Below, in pieces: positions 1 through 8,569 of a DNA stretch of 64,000 bases (positions are counted from its first letter, which is position 1; each line of letters opens with the position of its first letter). The translations under genes and the position numbers were made by a program. The DNA comes from Aromatoleum bremense (GTDB lineage Bacteria; Pseudomonadota; Gammaproteobacteria; Burkholderiales; Rhodocyclaceae), in the NCBI RefSeq assembly GCF_017894365.1, contig NZ_CP059467.1, positions 434,001-498,000 of the forward strand, given 5' to 3'. Below the pieces are notes generated by a model. It did no database searches and was not told where the DNA came from. It worked only from the letters and a program-made list of their open reading frames with translations.

Positions 1-1027
1 GCAGCAGGTAGAGCTGGGCGTCCTGCACCGTGAACTCGAAATCCTGCATGTCGCCGAAGGCGCGCTCGAGTTGGGCTGCGGCCTGGAGCAGAGCGTTCCA
101 CGCCTGGGGCGCAACGGCTGCCAGTTCTTCGTGACCTTGCGCGCTGCGCCGGCCGCTAACGACGTCCTCGCCCTGCGCATTGAAGAGGAAGTCGACCCAC
201 GGTGCCGGCTCGCCGCTGTTCGGATTGCGGGTAAAACCGACGCCCGACCCGGACGTCCCCCCGGCGTTACCAAACACCATGCGCTGCACGGTCACCGCCG
301 TCCCCATCGACTCCGACAGGCCGTGCAGCTGACGGTAGGCGCGGGCCTTGTCGCCGTGCCAGGAAGCGAAGACGGCGGAAATGGCGTCGCGCAGTTGTAC
401 GTGCGCATCCTGCGGAAAAGCTTCGCCGGCCTCCCGCGCGTAAGTGACCAGATGACGATGCGCCACGTCGCGCAGCGCAGCGAAGTCGAGTGCGCGCTCG
501 TCGGTATCGCCGCGTACGGCATCGAGGTCGGCCGCGAAATGACGCGCATCGATACGGACAACCACCTCGCCGAAGCCGGCGATGAGCCGACGATAGGCAT
601 CCCAGGCGAGGCGAGGATGTCCGGTCAGCCTCACCAAACCTGGCAGGGTCGCGTCGGTAAGTCCGACGTTGAGCAAGGTTTCGAGCATGCCCGGCATGGA
701 AACCGGCGCGCCCGAGCGCACCGACAACAGCAACGGACGCCGCCGATCGCCCAAGGCCAGGCCGGTAAGGCGTTCCAGCTGCAGCAGCGCCTCCTGCCAG
801 AGCGCGGGGCCGACCTCTTCGGTCCGTGCGCACCAGCCGGTGCCGAGAACGAATGCGGGCGGCACGGGAAGGCCCAGCGCCGCCATGCGGGCGAGGTTCC
901 ACGCCTTGAACCCCAGGGCCGCCGGCGTAGCAGCCTCGGGCAACGCCATGCCACCGCCGATGAAATGGATCAACCGGAGCCCGCTCTGTTCATCTTGCAC
1001 CGGCGCAGAGTGAGGCTGGCGCGTCAT
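1..1027 (-). CDS. ppdK: Pyruvate, phosphate dikinase (N-terminal part, runs off left edge)
   Basis: About 342 codons of the nucleotide-binding half are visible and the gene continues past base 1. Seen: a PPDK-type signature near residues 102-123 (SVRSGAPVSMPGMLETLL) and the block VQRMVFGN...SGVGFTRNP...NAQGEDVV near residues 247-290. These fit pyruvate phosphate dikinase (pyruvate + ATP + Pi to PEP + AMP + PPi) better than PEP synthase. The phosphohistidine and PEP-binding domains would lie outside the window. The ATG at 1027 overlaps the stop of the upstream PhoU-like gene as ATGA, so the two are probably translationally coupled. The N-terminus looks shorter than in classical PPDK. Paralogous PEP-utilising proteins cannot be excluded without the missing half. 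Confidence 0.8.
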   Translation of the reverse strand, partial: MTRQPHSAPVQDEQSGLRLIHFIGGGMALPEAATPAALGFKAWNLARMAALGLPVPPAFVLGTGWCARTEEVGPALWQEALLQLERLTGLALGDRRRPLLLSVRSGAPVSMPGMLETLLNVGLTDATLPGLVRLTGHPRLAWDAYRRLIAGFGEVVVRIDARHFAADLDAVRGDTDERALDFAALRDVAHRHLVTYAREAGEAFPQDAHVQLRDAISAVFASWHGDKARAYRQLHGLSESMGTAVTVQRMVFGNAGGTSGSGVGFTRNPNSGEPAPWVDFLFNAQGEDVVSGRRSAQGHEELAAVAPQAWNALLQAAAQLERAFGDMQDFEFTVQDAQLYLL

Positions 1028-2970
1028 TCGCCCCCTCCCACGCGGCTGAACGCAAGCTTGCGCAGGGCGTAACCGGTGGCGAGCAGCGCGTCGGTGGCCT
1101 GTTCGAGGGCGGCAGCGAAATCGGTGCTCAAATTCAAAGTCGCCGCGTCGGAGACGTGCTCCGACAACGTGCGCCGCACATCTCGCAGCAGAATGTCGCA
1201 CTGGCGTTCGGCATTGAGCACGCGCCACGACGCCGCGACGAATTCCTCGTGATCCACTCCGCCGCTCTCCTCGCCGAACGCGCGTGCGATGGCGAGCGCC
1301 TTGACGTGATCCTGCGTGGCCGTGAGAACCGCGTCGGCCAGCAGCTGCATTACCTGGTGCACCTCACCCCGCCAACCCTGGTGATGGTCGGCGGCAATCA
1401 GCGACAGCAGGAAAGCCGCCTCCTCGAGGGCATCGGCGACATCATCAGCCCCCTCGATCAACCGGGTGAATGGCAACCAGCGCGGGTGCCGCTCCGCCCG
1501 CGCGCGCGAATGCACCACGAGGAGGTCGGCCTGACGCTCCCACTCCTTGGCGCGTTCGGCCAGCGCGCGGGCAGCCTCCTTGTCGCTGTCGTGTCCGTGC
1601 GCGAGGGCATCGCGTACGCCCTCGGCAATCGCATGGCAGTACGCCGCATGTTCGGTCAATAGATCGAACTCGTCGCGGTGCTGCCGCATGTGGCGCACCA
1701 ACAGCAGTCTCGTTTCGTCTGCGATCAGCGCGATCGGCTGATGCCGCTGTATCGCCTGGCTCGACAGCACCAGCACCTCGACGAGGAACTCCTTTGCCTG
1801 GGCCGGCCCCATCACTTGGTCGAGGCGGTCGCCGATGTGGAAGTAGTCCGCGCCGAGCGCCTGCATCGCGCCGTAGATCAGTCGTTCGCCACCGCCCGCG
1901 AGCCAGGCCATGTGGCCCACCTCACGGCGAGCCCCTTCGGCGAGGACGGCGACCGCGTCGACCTTGCTGACGAACTCCACCAGACGCTTGCGGGCACGGT
2001 TCCAGTCGATCAGGAACACGATGCGCGAACCGATGCCTTCGAGCACGTGCTGCAGCGCTTCCTCGCCGTCGCAATCGAAAACCGCGGTGTCGACGTGATA
2101 GGCCTCGCCGGCGTTGAGGCCCGGCGTGACGCGCAATTCGGGCGCCGACCAGCTCGCGCCGATCTCCGTCAGCAGGGACTGGAAGAAGGCCAATCGCTGG
2201 CGGTGCAGGTCGGAGTAAGTCAATGTGGCACGTATCCCTGCGACCTGGACGACGAGCACGTGCGCGTCGTTGGTGCCGATGTCGTTTTGCAGCAGCAGGC
2301 GTTCGCCATCGCGGGTGGCGGCGGTGTCGAGCCCGGGGTGGTTCAGCTTGAGCGCACGCGTTCGATTGAGGCCGCGCATGAAGGCGGCGACCCGCGGACG
2401 GTCCGCGTCCTGCAGCTCCCAGACGTGCGCGCCGTCGATGGTCTCGCTCGACAACTCAGCCGCCATGCGGTTGAGCGCCTTGTGCAGGTCCATCACCAGC
2501 ACATGGAAGCTGTCGTCTTCCCCACGCTTGCCGCTGGTCAGCGCCCGCAGCTGCGCGACATCGAGCGTGTCTTCCGTCAGCGCGTCCAGCCAGCCGCACC
2601 ATTGCTCAACCCGGCGGTCCAGCTCCGATTCGACGATATTGCCGACGCCGGCCAGCGGGCGCGCCATGATCCGCAGGTCGTCCCGCAGCAGCGCAACCAG
2701 CCTCAGGAAATCCGGCACGTACAGCGTCTTGCCCTCCCGGTAGGTCGTGCCGGGCAGATCAGTGAGCCATGGGATCGTGACCTGTGCCGCGGCGAACTCG
2801 CGCTTCAGATCGAGCAGCGGCGCATTCGGCTGTTCCGCGTGTGCCTGCGCGGCTTGCAGCACGGTCAGATACAGCTTGAGCCTGTCATTCGCGGCGAGCG
2901 CAGCCTTGATCCAGGCGGGGCGCAGCAACTGCAGCTGTCCCAGCGACGTGACGACATCCACTTTCTCCAT
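1024..2970 (-). CDS. PhoU-like (DUF47-type) C-terminal domain protein, 648 aa
   Basis: The last 200 or so residues are helical and resemble the PhoU/DUF47 fold, with the pattern ERHPRW...LIEGADDVADALEEAAFLL; such domains bind metals and act in phosphate transport or sensing. The first 400 residues are not recognised. I chose the ATG at 2970 (MEKVDVV...), which has GGGGG six bases upstream; an earlier ATG at 3045 is possible but poorly supported. The stop overlaps the start of the dikinase gene by 4 bp (ATGA), and the CYTH/CHAD remnant lies just upstream on the same strand, so the three look like one operon. A role linking polyphosphate or phosphate status to the dikinase is inference from context. 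Confidence 0.65.
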   Translation of the reverse strand: MEKVDVVTSLGQLQLLRPAWIKAALAANDRLKLYLTVLQAAQAHAEQPNAPLLDLKREFAAAQVTIPWLTDLPGTTYREGKTLYVPDFLRLVALLRDDLRIMARPLAGVGNIVESELDRRVEQWCGWLDALTEDTLDVAQLRALTSGKRGEDDSFHVLVMDLHKALNRMAAELSSETIDGAHVWELQDADRPRVAAFMRGLNRTRALKLNHPGLDTAATRDGERLLLQNDIGTNDAHVLVVQVAGIRATLTYSDLHRQRLAFFQSLLTEIGASWSAPELRVTPGLNAGEAYHVDTAVFDCDGEEALQHVLEGIGSRIVFLIDWNRARKRLVEFVSKVDAVAVLAEGARREVGHMAWLAGGGERLIYGAMQALGADYFHIGDRLDQVMGPAQAKEFLVEVLVLSSQAIQRHQPIALIADETRLLLVRHMRQHRDEFDLLTEHAAYCHAIAEGVRDALAHGHDSDKEAARALAERAKEWERQADLLVVHSRARAERHPRWLPFTRLIEGADDVADALEEAAFLLSLIAADHHQGWRGEVHQVMQLLADAVLTATQDHVKALAIARAFGEESGGVDHEEFVAASWRVLNAERQCDILLRDVRRTLSEHVSDAATLNLSTDFAAALEQATDALLATGYALRKLAFSRVGGGE

Positions 2971-3048
2971 GTGATACCCCCGCATGGCGCCTCGCGCGAT
3001 TGTGGAGGCAGTATGTGACAGAAATTCGCCGTGCCGCTCGGGCATCCA

Positions 3049-3581
3049 CTACCACGGCTTGTTGCCCCACAACACGGGCTCGCAGTCGTGCAACACGCGG
3101 CGACGCAGCTTGGCGTAGCGCGGCGCGTACCAGCCGAGGACGAAAGCCGCTGCCGTGGTGAGCCTTGCATCGTCTCGAGCCCAGGCATCCAGGCGGCGAC
3201 GCGCGACCACGACATCCTGCAGGAAGCCGAGCACGCCTTGTGCGCGCGTGAGGTGCGCGAGGTAACGCCGCACCGCCTTGTCCGGAAACAACGGCGCAAG
3301 AAATTCTGTCGCGTAGCACAGTTCCTTCATCGCGATACGCAGTTCGTGCAAATGGGTGGGGGCCAGATCGGCGGGCGGCTTCGAAGCGGCGGCGGCCTCG
3401 CCTGCGCAGGCGGGCGAGGCGAATTTGGGCAAATGTGCGAGTTCGAGTTCGAGCTCCCTGATCGGCGCACTGCGCTCGCCCGACTGGATCGTGCCCTCAT
3501 CGATCATCAACAGGATCTTCACGCCCTCGCGGGGCATGTACCGCAGCGTCTCGCGGCGAAATCGCGTGGTGAAGACGGGCA
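3049..3581 (-). pseudogene. CYTH/CHAD-domain protein remnant, 5' cut by IS and internally deleted
   Basis: The reading frame starts inside the terminal repeat of the adjacent insertion sequence, so its natural start is gone. The first host-derived part matches the middle of a YgiF-type CYTH triphosphatase domain (VFTTRFRRETL..., DEGTIQSGER, IRELELEL). It then passes abruptly, through an alanine-rich stretch, into the second half of a CHAD domain (HLHELRIAMKELCYATEFLAPLF...LGFLQDVVVARR). The end of CYTH and the first half of CHAD are missing, roughly 200 or more residues. CYTH hydrolyses triphosphate and CHAD binds polyphosphate. The remnant is probably non-functional as a triphosphatase. Confidence 0.65.
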
Positions 3582-3598
3582 CTAGCAGCCTGTCGGAC
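3582..3598. repeat. Left terminal inverted repeat of the IS1182-type element
   Basis: The sequence ctagcagcctgtcggac pairs with the repeat at 5117-5133, one mismatch in 17. Confidence 0.8.
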
Positions 3599-3716
3599 TT
3601 GAGCACCGCCGGCGCTGTATCCGGGGGCTTGATTTCACAATGTGAGAAACGGTCGGCATTTCAGGTTCCAATCAGCGGTTTCCTGTCCGAAATCGCAATG
3701 CCCCTGTCCTTTTTTC

Positions 3717-5075
3717 TCACTGCGGACGCAATACGGCCATGCGCTTCAAGTTCCACGCCAAGCACACCAGGGTCCACTCGGCGCGCACGTTGTCGAGCCC
3801 GCGCAGCAGGAACTGGCGAAATCCCATCACCGACTTGATGATGCCGAACACCGGTTCCACGGTCTGTTTCCGGAGCGCGTAGGCGGCGCGGCCGGCCCGG
3901 GTCTTGAGGGCGTGCTTCATCTGTTCGACGGGGCTGGCGGGCTGCTCGAGCGGGGCGGGCTCTTCGAAGCGGCGGCGCCAATCCGGATGGTGCTCGTCGC
4001 GCCCGACCGCGATCAGCGGTTCGATCCCGGCGGCCTGGCAGCCCTGGACGTTGCGCTCGCTGAAGAAACCGGTGTCGGCCAGCAGTTGGTCGGGCTGATT
4101 GAGCCCTTCGGGCAGGGCCGCGATGCGGGCCAGCATCGGCTCGACCTGCTCCTTGTCGTTGCCCGCCTGGGTGAGGTGGGGCACCATCACCAGCATCGAC
4201 TCCGTATCGACCAGCGCCTGCGCGTTGTAGCACTGCTCGAAGCCGCCGCTGGTCACTTTCATGATGCGCGAGTCTTCGTCGGTCAGATTGAGCTGGTCGT
4301 CCGCGCGCGGACCGGGGGCAGGCGGGGTCGGCGGCTTGCCGCCGGGCTTCTTGCCGGTGGCCGCCGCCTTGGCCTGACGCTTGGCCAGCTTGGCATCAAA
4401 CTCGGCCTGTTCACGCTCGAAGCGCTCCTTGGCGCGCGCTTCGATCTTGGCCTTGGCGGCCGCGATGGCGGCCAGCCGGTCTTCTCGGCGCTGGATCTCC
4501 GCGGGCAGATCCACGCCCTCGGGCACGCAGCTCCGATCGGCCGCTTCGGCCAGCGCGAGCATCTCCTGCACTTCGGCCTTGAGCTGGGCCTCGATCTTCT
4601 CGGCGTGCCCATACGAGAGCGCGCTGTGTCGGCTGGCGTTGGCGTGGATCTTGGTACCGTCCAGGCTCACGGTGCCAAAGCGCGAGAGCTGGTTCTCGCG
4701 GGCGACTTGCAGCACCTGCACGAAGGCATCGGCGAACTGATCGCCGAAACGGCGGCGGAACGTCGCCAGCGTGTCGTGGTCCGGATGCTGGTCGCACGCG
4801 ATGAAGCGGAAGGCCAGCGAGTCGTACGTGGCCCGCTCGATCTTGCGGCTCGAATGGGTTCCCGTCGCGTAGCCGTAGATCAGCAGCGACAGCAGCAGCG
4901 CCGGGTGGTAGGCATCGCTACCGCGGCCCGCGTAGGCGCGCTCCAATGCCGACAGGTCCAGCCCTTCCACCACATCGACCACGTAGCGCGCCAAGTGCGA
5001 TTCGGGCAGCCAGTCCTGCACCGACGGTGGTAGCAGGTAGTCCGTTTGGCGGTCGATCGGGCGGAAGCGGCTCAT
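3717..5075 (-). CDS. IS1182-family transposase, 452 aa
   Basis: The N-terminal part (YLLPPSVQDWLPESHLAR, then YHPALLLSLLIYGYATGTHSSR) is the DUF772-type domain of IS1182/IS5-like transposases. The rest carries the DDE nuclease core, with VSLDGTKIHANAS, an ADTGFFSE-type segment and a conserved RKQTVEPVFGIIK end. Length is normal and there is no frameshift, so the enzyme looks intact. The start is placed at 5075 (MSRFRPID); a start at 5102 adds nine residues but has no ribosome binding site. Confidence 0.85.
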   Translation of the reverse strand: MSRFRPIDRQTDYLLPPSVQDWLPESHLARYVVDVVEGLDLSALERAYAGRGSDAYHPALLLSLLIYGYATGTHSSRKIERATYDSLAFRFIACDQHPDHDTLATFRRRFGDQFADAFVQVLQVARENQLSRFGTVSLDGTKIHANASRHSALSYGHAEKIEAQLKAEVQEMLALAEAADRSCVPEGVDLPAEIQRREDRLAAIAAAKAKIEARAKERFEREQAEFDAKLAKRQAKAAATGKKPGGKPPTPPAPGPRADDQLNLTDEDSRIMKVTSGGFEQCYNAQALVDTESMLVMVPHLTQAGNDKEQVEPMLARIAALPEGLNQPDQLLADTGFFSERNVQGCQAAGIEPLIAVGRDEHHPDWRRRFEEPAPLEQPASPVEQMKHALKTRAGRAAYALRKQTVEPVFGIIKSVMGFRQFLLRGLDNVRAEWTLVCLAWNLKRMAVLRPQ

Positions 5076-5116
5076 GCTCGGGTTCCAGGGGCGACGCGGC
5101 ATTTTACAGGGGGATA

Positions 5117-5133
5117 GTCCGACACGCTGCTAG
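5117..5133. repeat. Right terminal inverted repeat of the IS1182-type element
   Basis: The sequence gtccgacacgctgctag pairs with 3582-3598. Confidence 0.8.
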
Positions 5134-5496
5134 GAAGGCTCTCCCCGGCAGGGGGATGCTGCCGCAGCAGGGGTTGCGGAATGTAACCGAGACTCCTCAC
5201 GGTCATGAAGATGTAACGGCCCGCGTGAATACTGCGATATGAGCGCATTCCGTGCCTGCCTGCCTGCGGACTTGGGCTGCTCGCGTCAGTCGATCTGCCA
5301 GCGCTCCCGGATCACCTCGGGTCGATGGTCGCCACCCGACTCTTGCTGATGCCAAGAAGCGCATTTTCAGAGGCGACCTCCGGCCTCAACGCTACGTCTC
5401 GTTGCCACCAAACGTCCCCGAATGGCCTCCCAGGGGGCGTCGCCGGGAACGGGCTCCCGGTTCTGCTGCGCCATTTCGTTTGAAGGAAGGTCGAAC
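5134..5496. other. Intergenic leader between IS and pstB, no convincing gene
   Basis: This 363-bp stretch holds the candidate Pho box and promoter at 5181-5233 and then about 260 bp of leader before pstB. No recognisable protein was seen in any frame. A pst operon would normally have pstS, pstC and pstA here, and none is present. Confidence 0.5.
5181..5233 (+). promoter_or_regulatory. Candidate Pho box and -10 upstream of pstB
   Basis: CGGTCAT (5200-5206) and ATGTAAC (5211-5217) are 7-mers starting 11 bp apart with a 4-bp spacer, as in PhoB boxes (consensus CTGTCAT, 4 bp, CTGTAAC/CTGTCAT). A further ATGTAAC lies at 5181-5187. A -10-like AATACT (5228-5233) follows 10 bp after the box, the usual PhoB geometry. 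PhoB control is inferred. Confidence 0.5.
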
Positions 5497-6339
5497 ATGG
5501 TAATCGCCGCATTGAACACGGTCTACGCACCCCAAAGCGCAGCCACGAACGCCGCGGACATGTCGATGGGAATGTCTGCAAGGTTGAAGGCGGAAGCGGA
5601 ACGGTTCAGCTTCTACTACGGCGACTTCCGCGCGCTCAAGGACGTCAATCTGCCGGTGCATGAGCACTGCATCACCGCGCTGATCGGTCCCTCCGGCTGC
5701 GGCAAATCGACGCTGCTGCGCTCGTTCAACCGGATGCATGACCTCTATCCCGGCAATCGATACGAGGGCGTCATCCGCCTGTATCCAGACAGGGTCAACA
5801 TCCTGGACGCCAGGGTCGATCCGATCGCCGTCCGCATGCGCATCGGCATGGTCTTCCAGAAGCCGAATCCCTTTCCGAAGTCGATCTACGAGAACGTCGC
5901 CTACGGACTGCGGGTGCGGGGCGAGAAACAACAGAATGTCCTCGACGAGCGCGTCGAAGAGGCTTTGCATGAGGCAGCGCTGTGGTACGAAGTCAAAGAT
6001 AAGTTGCAGTCGCCGGGCACCGAATTGTCCGGCGGGCAGCAGCAGCGACTGTGCATCGCGCGATGCCTGGCGTCCAAGCCGGAACTGCTGCTGTTCGACG
6101 AACCGACCTCGGCACTGGACCCCATCGCCACCGCGAGCATCGAGGACCTGATCCAGAAACTGCGCGCGAAGGTCACGATCCTGATCGTTACGCACAACAT
6201 GCAACAGGCCGCGCGCGTCTCGGACTACACCGCCTACATGTATATCGGGGAAGTGATCGAAGTCGGCCCTACGACAAAAATTTTCACCCGCCCGGCCAAC
6301 AAGCACACCGAGGACTATATTACCGGGCGGTTCGGCTGA
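5497..6339 (+). CDS. pstB: Phosphate ABC transporter ATP-binding protein PstB, 280 aa
   Basis: PstB is the cytoplasmic ATPase of the high-affinity phosphate importer PstSCAB. Seen: Walker [10 protein letters not shown], PstB-type [18 protein letters not shown]-loop [20 protein letters not shown], signature LSGGQQQR, Walker [14 protein letters not shown] and switch His in VTHNMQQA. The start at 5497 has GAAGGAAGG six bases upstream. The first 30 or so residues are longer than in E. coli PstB. The gene stands alone: no pstS, pstC, pstA or phoU lies beside it, so its permease partners must be elsewhere or it is a leftover of a broken operon. The PhoU-like gene to the left is on the other strand beyond the IS. 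Confidence 0.92.
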   Translation: MVIAALNTVYAPQSAATNAADMSMGMSARLKAEAERFSFYYGDFRALKDVNLPVHEHCITALIGPSGCGKSTLLRSFNRMHDLYPGNRYEGVIRLYPDRVNILDARVDPIAVRMRIGMVFQKPNPFPKSIYENVAYGLRVRGEKQQNVLDERVEEALHEAALWYEVKDKLQSPGTELSGGQQQRLCIARCLASKPELLLFDEPTSALDPIATASIEDLIQKLRAKVTILIVTHNMQQAARVSDYTAYMYIGEVIEVGPTTKIFTRPANKHTEDYITGRFG

Positions 6340-6466
6340 TCCCTGCGACCCGCGAAGGCCACGGGGAATGCCGCGCGAAATGAGTCGCTTCGCGCCGGGC
6401 GTTGGCGCAGATCGTGCGCCAGCAAGCTTCGCGCAGCACCGCGGCTTGATTATCGGCTGCTGCCTG

Positions 6467-6676
6467 TTAGCCGATCATTCTTCTGTGAATCTCTCGCCGC
6501 TCTTGAGCTTCCACCGTCAAGTTTGCGGTGGGCCGGGCAATGAGACGACCCACGCCGATCGGCTCGCCAGTCTCGTCACACCAGCCGTAACTGCCGTCAT
6601 CAATACGGCGGAGCGCTTCGTCGATCTTGTGCAGAAGCTTCCGCTTCCGGTCACGAACCCTCAAGAAAACGCCGGG
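6467..6676 (-). pseudogene. DksA/TraR-family C-terminal remnant (5'-truncated)
   Basis: Roughly 65 codons match the end of DksA: RDRKRKLLHKIDEALRRIDD followed by GSYGWCDETGEPIG, RLIARPTANLTVEAQERRE and HRRMIG. In DksA this follows the coiled-coil tip at about residue 85; here the coiled coil and N-terminus are absent and the frame runs upstream into a hairpin-rich spacer (6695-6730). Only one of the four zinc-finger cysteines is kept (CDET), as in Cys-poor DksA variants. Full DksA is about 150 residues and needs the coiled coil to enter the RNA polymerase secondary channel, so this piece is unlikely to work. Confidence 0.65.
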
Positions 6677-6694
6677 CCGCCCCAAGTTTTCTTG

Positions 6695-6730
6695 TCCCCC
6701 TCGGGGGGCGGAAACGGCAAAGCCGTTTCC
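6695..6730. repeat. Double hairpin (REP-like) after the acyl-CoA dehydrogenase gene
   Basis: Two adjacent dyads: a C5/G6 palindrome around 6695-6707, and a perfect 9-bp stem at 6710-6730 (ggaaacggc, aaa, gccgtttcc). They sit 10 bp past the acyl-CoA dehydrogenase stop and could end that operon, although no T-run follows. They mark the junction with the dksA remnant. Confidence 0.5.
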
Positions 6731-6739
6731 TGGGGGCGC

Positions 6740-8530
6740 TCAGAAGGCAGCGGCGTCGAAGCGGATCAGCGGCCCGCCGGCCTCCCGCACGGCCTGCGAG
6801 CAGGCGACGGCCTGCGGGCCGAAGCTCGCCATGTAGAAACGGGCGAGCTCGACGAGGCTCGCGTGGTAGATCGGGTCGCCCTGACCGGCCGCGAGCCGGC
6901 GCCGCGCGGCGAGCGCGACGCGCGCCATCTGCCACGCGCCGCAGGCGATTCCGAGCAGATGCAGGAACGGCACCGCGCCGGCGAGCACCTCCGCAAAATG
7001 ATCCTTCCCGTTCGCGAGCAGCCAATCGGCCGCCCGTTCGACCGCCGCGATGTTCTCGGCAAGGGCGTCGGCGATCGGCGCGAGTTCGGCATCTTCACGC
7101 AACGCGGCGGCGGTCGCATGCAGGTCGGCGACCAGTTCGCGCAGCGTCTCGCCGCCTTCGCGCAGGATCTTGCGGCCGACGAGGTCGTTGGCCTGGATGC
7201 CGGTCGTGCCTTCATAGATCGTGATGATGCGCGCGTCGCGGGCGAACTGCGCAATGCCGGTCTCTTCGACGAAGCCCATGCCGCCGAACACCTGGATCGC
7301 GTCGTTGCAGACCTGCTGCCCGACTTCGGTGCACCAGCCTTTTGCGACCGGCATCAGCAGGTCGACGTAACGCCGGCATTTCGCGGCGAGCGCGGCGTCC
7401 GGATGATGCTCCGCGAGGTCGAACCAGCCGGCGGCGGTGTACAGCAGCGCGCGCATCGCCATCACCCGCGCGCGCATCGACAGCAGCATGCGCTTGACGT
7501 CAGGGTGATGGAGGATCGGCTGGCCGGCCTCGCCGGTGATCGCGTCGCGACCCTGCACGCGTTCGCGCGCATAGCCGAGCGCGAGCTGGTAGGCGCGCTC
7601 GCCGAGCCCGGCGCCCTGCACGCCGACGCCGAAGCGCGCTTCGTTCATCATGATGAACATCGTCTCGAGGCCGCGGTTCGGCGCGCCGACGAGCCAGCCG
7701 ACCGCGCCGCCGGCGTCGCCATAGCTCATCGTGCAGGTCGGGCTGCCGTGGATGCCGAGCTTGTGCTCGATCGCGATGCAGCGCACGTCGTTCTTCGCGC
7801 CCGGATTGCCGTCGGCGTCGAGCAGGAATTTCGGCACGAGGAACAGCGACAGTCCTTTCACGCCGGCCGGCGCGTCCGGCAGCCGGGCGAGCACGAGGTG
7901 GACGATGTTGCTCGTCAGCTCGTGCTCGCCGTACGAGATGAAGATCTTCTGGCCGAACACGTGATAGCTGCCGTCGGCGACAGGCTCAGCGCGGGCGCGC
8001 GTCGCGGCGAGGTCGGATCCGGCCTGCGGCTCGGTGAGGTTCATCGTGCTGCCCCACTCACCGCTGACAACCTTGTGCAGCCAGGTCTGCTTGAGCTCGT
8101 CGCTGGCGGCGATCAGCAGGGCTTCGGTCTGGCCGACGTTCAGTTGCGGCAACATCGCGAACGCCATGTTCGTGGCGAACCACATCTCCCACACCGGCGT
8201 CGACACGAGCTTCGGCAAGCCTTGGCCGCCGAATTCCAGTGGCAGCGACAGGCCGGTCCAGCCGGCCTCGACGAAGCGATCCCACGCGTCCTTCCAGCCC
8301 TCGGGCGTGACGACGCGCCCGTCGGCGTCGAGCCGGCAACCCTGCACGTCGCCCTGAGCGTTGATCGGGCCGAGCACGCCGGCGGCGAACTTGCCGGCTT
8401 CAATGAGGATCGCCTCGACGACGTCCGGCGTCGCGTCCTCGAATCCCGGCAGCGCAGAAACCGCGTCCTGCCCGGCCAGTTCGCGGAGGATGAAATGCAT
8501 GTCGCGCAGCGGCGCGGCGTAATCGTGCAT
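6740..8530 (-). CDS. Acyl-CoA dehydrogenase, 596 aa (likely 3-phenylpropionyl-CoA type)
   Basis: FAD enzyme that would introduce the alpha,beta double bond. Seen: the N-terminal helical domain, the substrate/FAD loop STMNLTEPQAGSDLAA, QGRDAITGEAGQPI, a QVFGGMGFVEETGIAQ segment and the catalytic-glutamate motif YEGTTGIQANDLVGRK, followed by an extra C-terminal helical domain. At about 600 residues it belongs to the long acyl-CoA dehydrogenase group (DmdC-like) rather than the 380-residue type. The start is placed at 8530 (MHDYAAPL) with GGAG eight bases upstream. It is the last gene of the ligase-hydratase-thiolase-SDR operon. Activity on phenylpropanoyl-CoA is inferred from the operon and from proximity to the benzoyl-CoA genes. 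Confidence 0.85.
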   Translation of the reverse strand: MHDYAAPLRDMHFILRELAGQDAVSALPGFEDATPDVVEAILIEAGKFAAGVLGPINAQGDVQGCRLDADGRVVTPEGWKDAWDRFVEAGWTGLSLPLEFGGQGLPKLVSTPVWEMWFATNMAFAMLPQLNVGQTEALLIAASDELKQTWLHKVVSGEWGSTMNLTEPQAGSDLAATRARAEPVADGSYHVFGQKIFISYGEHELTSNIVHLVLARLPDAPAGVKGLSLFLVPKFLLDADGNPGAKNDVRCIAIEHKLGIHGSPTCTMSYGDAGGAVGWLVGAPNRGLETMFIMMNEARFGVGVQGAGLGERAYQLALGYARERVQGRDAITGEAGQPILHHPDVKRMLLSMRARVMAMRALLYTAAGWFDLAEHHPDAALAAKCRRYVDLLMPVAKGWCTEVGQQVCNDAIQVFGGMGFVEETGIAQFARDARIITIYEGTTGIQANDLVGRKILREGGETLRELVADLHATAAALREDAELAPIADALAENIAAVERAADWLLANGKDHFAEVLAGAVPFLHLLGIACGAWQMARVALAARRRLAAGQGDPIYHASLVELARFYMASFGPQAVACSQAVREAGGPLIRFDAAAF

Positions 8531-8569
8531 GGTGGCAGCTCCGGCCGGCGCAGGTCCGGCCAAGTGGTC

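Larger units (their letters stand above)
3582..5133. mobile_element. IS1182-type insertion sequence, complete by its inverted repeats
   Basis: One transposase gene lies between 17-bp terminal inverted repeats with one mismatch: 3582-3598 (ctagcagcctgtcggac) and 5117-5133 (gtccgacacgctgctag). No target-site duplication is evident next to the ends (left flank ...gacgggca, right flank gaaggctc), which fits a deletion or rearrangement after insertion. The left end interrupts the CYTH/CHAD gene. The continuation of that gene is not visible on the right side. Confidence 0.8.

Noticed and set aside
5252..5503. An 83-codon plus-strand frame before pstB
   Set aside because: No ribosome site or family; Arg/Pro-rich; lies in a probable 5' leader.
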